Below, in pieces: positions 57,385-64,000 of a stretch of DNA of 64,000 bases. The stretch's first letter is position 1; the number at the start of each line of letters is the position of its first letter. Source of the stretch: Kitagawia praeruptora. Its lineage: Eukaryota > Streptophyta > Magnoliopsida > Apiales > Apiaceae. The notes beneath the pieces are model-generated. The model had not been told where the DNA came from. It saw only the letters and a list, made by a program, of their open reading frames with translations, and did no database searches. The position numbers were made by a program, and so were the translations under genes. The DNA lies in assembly GCA_037693485.1 (NCBI GenBank), contig CM075350.1:67684001-67748000 (forward strand), written 5' to 3'.

Positions 57385-57578
57385 GGTGAAGGGAGGCTAA
57401 TTAAAGTTAATTTTAGGAGAATTTCCTAAAATTAATCAATAAACGCAAGACACCTCCTCATTATCATTAATTCCCCTGCGCGGTCCTTATAAGTAAAAGG
57501 TAACAAAAATTAAATTCACATCATTTAAGTTTAACTTTAGGTAATTCTCCTGAAGATAACTTTAGAAACCTTTTTCTC
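57385..57578. mobile_element. Probable Mutator-type MITE, 194 bp
   Basis: Ends GGTGAAGGGAGGCTAATTAA and, inverted, GAGAAAAAGGTTTCTAAAG, then AGGAGAATT(A/T)CC in both arms. Size and ends resemble the 192-bp MITE at 24124. The flanking duplication (ATATAA-like) is imperfect. Confidence 0.5.
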
Positions 57579-57961
57579 ATATAAAAATATATATGTAAAA
57601 CTATATTTTGAGACACATTACAAAATCTCTTAATATTAAGTAAAAGTCATTCTTATAATTGAATCAATCATTTTTTTAATACATACACCTTAATACGCTT
57701 TTAAACTCAAATATTTATTTTTAGTCTAATGTTTATTACGCAATATCGAAATTCAATTTGGTTAAATTGAAATATTGTTTACATTTTAATTTTGAAATAT
57801 TTTTTAACTCAATTTTAAAATTTTCTAAATATTTCAATCGATGTAAGATATGATAAAACGACCTTATTAACTTGTGCATGTATATGAAATCTAAAATTAA
57901 ATTTTTTGATTTTATCGTATATTGATCTAAGTATATTTTATAACTCAACCATTATATATTA
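57579..57961. other. AT-rich intergenic DNA
   Basis: No gene or clear repeat. Confidence 0.4.
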
Positions 57962-58953
57962 CTAGCTTATAACCCGTGCAATGCGCGGGTTTCTTGTATT
58001 ATATTATAAATTTTATTTAATATTATAATTATGTTTTTATATAATTATTATTTTTAATAATTTTTTAAATTTTAGTTTGATATAATTTAATATACTCATG
58101 TTTACGGTTAATACTAATGTTTCCTTATTATAAACAACGTATACGATTTTTAATATATTTTATTAATAATTGAGAAATATGTTGTGATATTTTTGGGTAT
58201 ATATAATGATTATAAGATTTGTTGTAAATTAAAAAGGTCACGTGTTTTAATTATAAAGGAAATACCAATGTTTGAAAGATATGATACGATTGATATTTTT
58301 AGGTGTTTATAAAAGGTAATATCTTCAACTAAAAATAAATGTAAAAAGGAAATCGACTAATTACCATTAATTATATTATGTTATTATTTATTTTAGATGT
58401 TATATTTTTCTTGAAAATTATGGTGTGATATTTTCGGGTATATATTAATGATTGTAAGATTTGTTTTAAATTAAAAAGGTAACGTGTTTTAATTTTAAAG
58501 AAAATATTTTAAATTCGAAATAAAATATTAATGATCGAAAAATATGATACGATTGATGTTTTTAAGTGTTTATAAAAGGTAATATGTTCAACTACAAGTA
58601 AATTTGAAAAAGGCAATCGACTAGTTACCATTAATTTTATTATATTAATGTGAAAAAGACAATACACTAATTACCATTAATTTTATTATGTTAATCGATT
58701 AATTACCATTAATTATAACGTGTTTTAATTCGAAAGGAAATATTAATGATTGAAATATATGATACGATTGATGTTTTTAGGTGTTAATAAAAGGTAATAT
58801 CTCGACTAATTACCATTAATTATATTATATTATTATTTATTTTAGGTGTATATATTTTTCTTTATAATGAAGGGTAAATAAGTAAATTCACGAAGTAACC
58901 CAAAAATAGGTACCAAAACTTTCAATGTTTCGGCTTTTATATAATAGTATAGA
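57962..58953 (-). mobile_element. Non-autonomous Helitron, 992 bp
   Basis: On the minus strand it starts TCTATACTATTATATAAAAG after an A. It ends with an ACCCGCGCATTGCACGGGT hairpin, then TATAAGCTAG, followed by T: insertion between A and T with no target duplication, as Helitrons do. Internal repeats of ACGTGTTTTAATT and TAATTACCATTAATT. Non-coding. Confidence 0.85.
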
Positions 58954-59590
58954 TATTGATCATTTTATTATATTATATAAAAAACATATGTACCATACTT
59001 TATAGCCGAGTTATAGTCTAATTAATCATTATAAATAATTATTGTAGTTTTATAATATTTATGATTCAAAATTAAATATTTTTTTGGTTTAATGTGATAG
59101 TTTACTATGTTATTTTTTATATATAACATATATCATATATTTTGAATTTTCATCTTTTCAACATAATTTCATTCATATATTTTGAATTAATTTTTATATT
59201 TTTAGACCAATCATATATTTAAATCGTTGAAAATTTAAATAGTTAGTTGATCAAAACCACTTACATATTAAAAAATTTATATACCTAAAAGTTACATGAT
59301 ACTATCATTAATTACACATGATTTGGTAACTAAAATATACATATTTCTTATAATCAAATCTTATTTTTTATTTTAATAATTTAATATCTACATAGAAACG
59401 CATGTAAATAAATCCTTCTTTTTACTCGGTTACATCTTGTATAATCTGCTCAATATATTGAAATATTTTTTGTAAGAAATAATATAAACCAAAATTTTAT
59501 TTACTAAAAAATAAAAATAAAATAGGATGAGACAAGAAAAAAGGATGCGACTTATCTTATAGTTTTTTTTTAAACAAAACCCAAAATTAA
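58954..59590. other. AT-rich intergenic DNA
   Basis: No gene or clear repeat. Confidence 0.4.
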
Positions 59591-59593
59591 GTT

Positions 59594-59680
59594 TAGCATA
59601 GTTGGTTATGGTATGAGTTTGATTGGAGAAAGTTAGTGGTTCGATTCAAAATAATTTTATTATTATTTACATAATTATTA
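59594..59680 (+). repeat. tRNA-derived SINE head
   Basis: TAGCATAGTTGG (perfect A box) at 59594 and GGTTCGATTCA (B box) at 59638, with tRNA-like spacing, then a T/A-rich tail. Not a foldable tRNA. Confidence 0.6.
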
Positions 59681-60068
59681 AAAAATGACAATTTTGTAAT
59701 TTTTAAAAATATAGTTACATATTCGTAACTTCACAGTCATTAAACGAATTTAGGGATTTTCACGAATTGGTTTGGTTCGAATTCATGTATTTTTCGAACA
59801 GAACTAATATAAACGGTTTTTCAAAAGTCAAAATCAAATGACATCAATTTGATACCAAGACCAAATCAAACCGAACCATAGAAGAAAGGATTGGTTCGAT
59901 TTCGAACCACGTTTTGAACTTTATAATATATTACTTTTTTAATTTTTGTTAAATTTATAATAAAATTATGATTTAAAAATTATAAAATAAAATTCAATAC
60001 ATATTGATATTATAGATTACATATATGTAAAACTATATATATTTTTCAATGTTAGTCTACATATTACG
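59681..60068. other. AT-rich intergenic DNA
   Basis: Includes short repeats of GGTTCGAATTC/GGTTCGATTTCGAACC near 59.77-59.91 kb. No gene. Confidence 0.4.
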
Positions 60069-60069
60069 T

Positions 60070-60225
60070 TTGGGTAAATGGCCATTTTCGTCACTGTACT
60101 ATTCAAAAACTTTCACTTGGGTCACCGACCCAAAAAAACTTTCAGTCAAACACTTAAACTATCAAAATATTTCAAATAAGTTACTGTCGTTAGTCTCCGT
60201 TAAATTGACTAACGGAATGATTACA
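60070..60225 (+). mobile_element. Possible one-sided Mutator-type MITE end
   Basis: GGGTAAATGGCCATTTTCGT resembles the GGGTGATGGCC end of the MITE at 36749, and CCGTTAAATTGACTAACGG lies inside. No inverted partner was found nearby. Confidence 0.35.
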
Positions 60226-60258
60226 TGAAATCCTACATGGCGGTCATTATTCTATCAT

Positions 60259-60260
60259 CT

Positions 60261-60323
<63 letters not shown>
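60259..60323 (+). repeat. (TC)n(AC)n microsatellite
   Basis: About 20 TC units followed by 10-11 AC units. Confidence 0.95.
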
Positions 60324-60675
60324 AACACCACCACACCTGCAAACCACCTCCAACCGCCATTACCACCTTCCCATCTCCTCTTTAAACCCAACCAACAACC
60401 CCTCTTTTTTTTCACTATCACAACCAACACCCATTTCCCATCTCCATGCCAAATCGCTCCGCCCATCTCCTTCTTCCATTTCGTTTCCGCCTCACCTCCC
60501 TCAACCCCCTCACAACACCCATTTCCTTCTCCCCCTTCACTCCAACAACTTCACCATCTATTCACCCCCACAATCCTCTACCGCAGCTCCGCTCCTTCCA
60601 TTCCGGTGCCATCCTTTCATTCAAACCCATCAACAACTACTCCTCCATTCGCCAATTCAACTCCTCGGTTCAACA

Positions 60676-61513
60676 GCCACCTCCTTCACCCACCGTTCAC
60701 CTCCGCACTGCAAACCACTACCGCTTGCTTCTCCCTCGACCAGCCCTCCGTTTTAATTCAAATCAACCGAACTCCTCCACCCATCTTAATCCATAGCTGC
60801 AGCAGATGATACATACACATATATAATGATCGATCGAAACAAAACCACCACTGCAACCACCTCCATTCACCCCCGTACTACCACCCCTTCTTCCCTTCAC
60901 CACCAATTTCGTCGCCCACCGCCACCACATCACCCACACTTCTGTTTCAACGCCTCCTTTCTCATCTCCTTCAATTCAAACCCATCGCCCACCGCTGTTT
61001 AACTGACCCACAGAGATTGTTCACCTTCCGCCCCATCTCTTTTTCTCTCTCCCATCTCTCTCTCGTGTAATTTATAATTTATAATTTCAATTGAGCCACC
61101 TCCTTCACCCACCGTTCACCTCCGCGCTACAAACCACTTCCGCTTGCTTCTCCCTCGACCAACCCTCCGTTTTAATTCAAATCAACCAAAATCCTCCACC
61201 CATCTTAATCCATAGCTGCAGCAGATGATACATACACATATGTAATGATCGATCGAAACAAAACCACCACTGCAACCACCTCCATTCACCCCCGCACTAC
61301 CACCTCTTCTTCCCTTCACCACCAATTCCGTCGCCCACTGCCACCACATCACCCACACTTCTGTTTCAACGCCTCCTTTCTCATCTCCTTCAATTCAAAC
61401 CCATCGCCCACCGCCGTTTAACTGACCCACATAGATTGTTCACCTTCCGCCCCATCTCTTTTTCTCTCTCCCATCTCTCTCTCGTGTAATTTATAATTTA
61501 TAATTTCAATTGA
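60676..61513 (+). repeat. 419-bp tandem duplication, pyrimidine/C-rich
   Basis: Copy 1 60676-61094 and copy 2 61095-61513, few differences. It contains CACCACCTCC-type low complexity, CATAGCTGCAGCAGATGATA and TAATTTATAATTTATAATTT. The long Pro/Ser open frames around 60.2-60.8 kb come from this C-rich sequence and are unlikely to be genes. Confidence 0.85.
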
Positions 61514-61549
61514 TGGGGGTGTAAATTGGGTTCTGATTTTGTGTATTGG

Positions 61550-61890
61550 TGTAACAATGGAGAAGAACTATGTATATTTTACTATTAATAAACAGGTTAA
61601 TTGGCTAAGAAAATAGATGCTGAAAGGAAAATGATAATTTCATTCCACAAGTTGCTTTACAATGAGGCTAAGGTTGGCTTATATAGGAAGTGCAATTCCC
61701 GCCAACCAATATTACTGATCTAACAAAAAAAAAATAAAAGAGCATATCTCTATCCACTTGCATACATCGCCACGTCACAATTCTAGAAGATGCTTGCAAC
61801 GATGTCATTTGGCTCAGCTGTGGTCAACCCTTCAGTTAATAATTTAATAAATAAAAGAAGGAATTAGGTTTTTATGTCCCCCTCTTAACA
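61550..61890 (-). repeat. Putative 3' LTR of a minus-strand chromovirus, 341 bp
   Basis: On the minus strand it follows the polypurine tract AGAAAGGGGCAA, starts TGTTAAGAGG and ends CCATTGTTACA. It contains a TATA box (CTATATAAG, near 61.68 kb). The matching 5' LTR lies beyond the window, so the boundaries are provisional. Confidence 0.5.
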
Positions 61891-64000
61891 TTGCCCCTTT
61901 CTTGAGCAGCGATGTCCTCATCGACGAATCTGGGAAAACTCCGGCGAAGAGCATTGTAATCAACCCAAGAAGCGTCTTCAGGGGTCATTCCCTCCCACTG
62001 CACGAGAACAGAGACGACAACATCATTATTCCTGTTTATCAGTTTCCGATCCAAGATCTTGATGGGATAGGCCGGAGAAGGAAAATCGGTGGTCACCGGT
62101 GGATCCATCTGAGGAAAGTCTGTTGGGCCTATCTTCTTCTTAAGTAAAAAAACATGAAAAGTGTCATGAATCTTGGCAGTTGCAGGCAATTGAAGTCGGT
62201 AAGCTACCTCTCCAACTTTTTTTAAGATTTTATACGGGCCAAATAACGAGGCGTAAATTTGTTATCTTTGACGTTTTTCAACGATGTCTTTTTGAAATCT
62301 TGAAGCTTTAAGAAGACTTCATCGCCTTCCTCAAAAATGCGCTCTGTTCGTCGCTTATCTGCATAGTATTTCATTCATTCTTATGCTTTTTGCAGGTTGA
62401 CTTTCAATAGCTTATGGATCTTAGTTCGCTGCTGGAGAAATGTGTTCACACAATCATTTAGAGATTTGCCGGCTTGGTGGTAGTTAAAGCTTGGAGCTTG
62501 TCTTCCATAAAGAGCCATATAAGGAGTCATGTTAATGGCGGAATGGTGGTTGGTATTATACCACCATTCGGCCATTGGAAGCCAACGGTGCCACTGGTTG
62601 GGGCATTGATAAATCAAGCAGCGCAAGTACATCTCGAGGCACTGGTTGAATCATTCACTCTGCCCATCAGATTGAGGATGGTAGGCGGTGGTGAGCCTAG
62701 TGGAGGCCCCAAGTTTCTTGAAGAGTTCAGACCAAAATTGTGAGGTAAAAATCTTGTCTCGATCAATGATGATTGCTTCTAGAGGTCCATAGAGTTTAAA
62801 GACATTATCTAACAGCAGTTGGGAGACTTATGATGCAGAGAAAGGATGTTGTAGAGCAAGTACGTGAGCAAATTTAGTATACTTGTTGACGACAACCAAG
62901 ATAGTGTCTTTGCCTCCTGACTTCGGAAGGGATTCAATGAAATCCATGGTGATAGTACTCCAGGCACTATCCGGAACCGAAATTGGTTGCAGGAGACCTG
63001 GATAAGGAACATGTTCACCTTTACATCTTTGACAAACCTCACAACCCTGCACCCATTTGGTCATATCAGTAGTAAGATTTGGCCACCAAAAGAAACTACT
63101 GACTCGTTTGATGGTAGCGTTGATGCCTGAGTGTCCGCCTTCCGAACCCCCATGTAGGTTATTCATTACTTGTTGTCTTAGAGCCCCCAGTTGTCCTACT
63201 ACCAGTTTGCCTTGAAACCTTAAATCACTATCTTTGAGTGTATACTCAGAAGGCGTTTTGTTGTCGATAGCCAACTAGGAGATGATGTCCTAAAAGTCAG
63301 TGTCCTGTGCCTATGACTCTCGCAAGTCTAATTTCCACTGTGGTGTCACCATGGTGATGGCTTTGGACTCTAGTTCGTGAGTCTAACTGCTGTCATTTAA
63401 GCAAGAGAGAGAATCAGCGGCGATATTGTCTCGTCCTCTCTTATAGACTATCGTATAGTCGAACCCGAGCAACTTTGTCAACCACTTTTGTTGCATAAGT
63501 GTTGTAATCTTTTGACCGAGGAGGTGCTAATGGCCTCTTGGTCTGTTTTAATTACAAAAGGTCGGCCCAGTAGATACCCTCACCATTTGTTAACGGCCAA
63601 AACCACTGCGAGAAGTTCCTTTTCGTAGGTCGACAGACCCATATTTCTCTATGAAAAAGCCTTGCTAAAGAAGACCAAGGGACGTCCTTCTTGCATTAAA
63701 ACGGCTCCTACCCCTATCATACATGCATCAGACTCGACCACAAAACCTTTAGAAAAATCTGCTATGCCCAATACCAAAGTCTGGCTCATGGCAGATTTCA
63801 ATTTGTCGAAGGCCATTTGTGCCTGTTCTCCCCTGTGAAATGCCCCTTTCTTGAGAAGATCAGTGAGGGGCTTGCTAATAACACCATAGTTGCGTATAAA
63901 ACGGCGATAGTACCTCGTTAATCCCAAAAAACCGCGAAGGGATTTGATGTTAACTGGAGTAGGCCACGTAGTCATAGCTTCTATCTTTTTGGAGTCTGCT
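61872..64000 (-). pseudogene. Ty3/Gypsy chromovirus pol, C-terminal part, decayed and partial
   Basis: Reading from the window end leftward: the end of reverse transcriptase (SLRGFLGLTRYYRRFIRNYG), RNase H (VVESDACMIGVGAVLMQEGR, LSTYEKELLAVVLAV in another frame), the integrase zinc-binding region (LHGGSEGGHSGINATIKRV, CEVCQRCK), the DDE core (STITMDFIESLPKSGGKDTI), AEWWYNTNHHSAINMTPYMA, and a C-terminal chromodomain (VLVQWEGMTPEDASWVDYNA) ending just before the LTR. Several stops and frameshifts (for example around 63.3-63.6, 62.6-62.8 and 62.2-62.4 kb) break it. The chromodomain places it in the chromoviruses, perhaps Reina-like from the short LTR. The remainder lies past base 64000. Confidence 0.85.

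Noticed and set aside
60225..60809. Pro/Ser-rich open frame of 194 codons
   Set aside because: Low-complexity C-rich sequence overlapping a microsatellite and a tandem duplication; no domain.

Overview
This is a stretch of nuclear DNA from a flowering plant, probably a eudicot. It is AT-rich and packed with plant transposons: Ty3/Gypsy chromoviruses, Mutator-like elements, Helitrons, a LINE and MITEs. Only one gene looks like a resident host gene: the mitochondrial ribosomal protein mL41 (minus strand, three coding exons at 49.8-52.7 kb, with a likely leader exon and promoter near 53.8-54.0 kb). I cannot name the species.

1-36.3 kb is one large mobile-element complex. On the plus strand (1-19.56 kb) lies a many-exon gene joining a plant mobile domain (PMD, aminotransferase-like), a DUF8039-like exon, tandemly duplicated Pro/Thr-rich exons and a C-terminal Ulp1/C48 cysteine peptidase. 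The PMD half is present again in inverted orientation at 29.04-35.64 kb, so 1-16.7 kb and 29.0-34.7 kb form a giant inverted repeat. The left copy is broken by a young 10.8-kb LTR retrotransposon (2059-12894), a 576-bp hAT-type MITE (13510-14085) and a 1-nt deletion. The right copy has a nonsense codon and lacks the peptidase end. Between the arms are three fold-back blocks carrying 5S-rRNA-derived segments, two copies of a small coiled-coil gene, a 101-bp perfect palindrome and a decayed FAR1/MURA-type Mutator transposase gene (25.57-28.16 kb, minus).

The most unusual signal is a 19-bp dyad, CCGCAA-N7-TTGCGG, with exact 7-nt spacing and variable spacers. It occurs about 23 times and flanks the PMD/Ulp1 gene, the small coiled-coil gene and the transposase gene. 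A second family with the same geometry, ACGCAT-N7-ATGCGT, fills two Mutator-type MITEs at 36.7-37.6 and 41.6-42.4 kb. Both reduce to CGCA-N9-TGCG.

36.3-49.6 kb is nested repeats: the two dyad-bearing MITEs, a LINE with an inverted 5' part, an 840-880-bp tandem duplication, 275-bp AT-rich repeats, Helitron ends and an inverted pair of 685-bp MITEs with clean 9-bp target duplications. 54-61.5 kb has further Helitrons, tRNA-derived SINE heads, MITEs, a microsatellite and a 419-bp tandem duplication. 61.55 kb to the end is the 3' part of a second, decayed chromovirus on the minus strand that runs out of the window.
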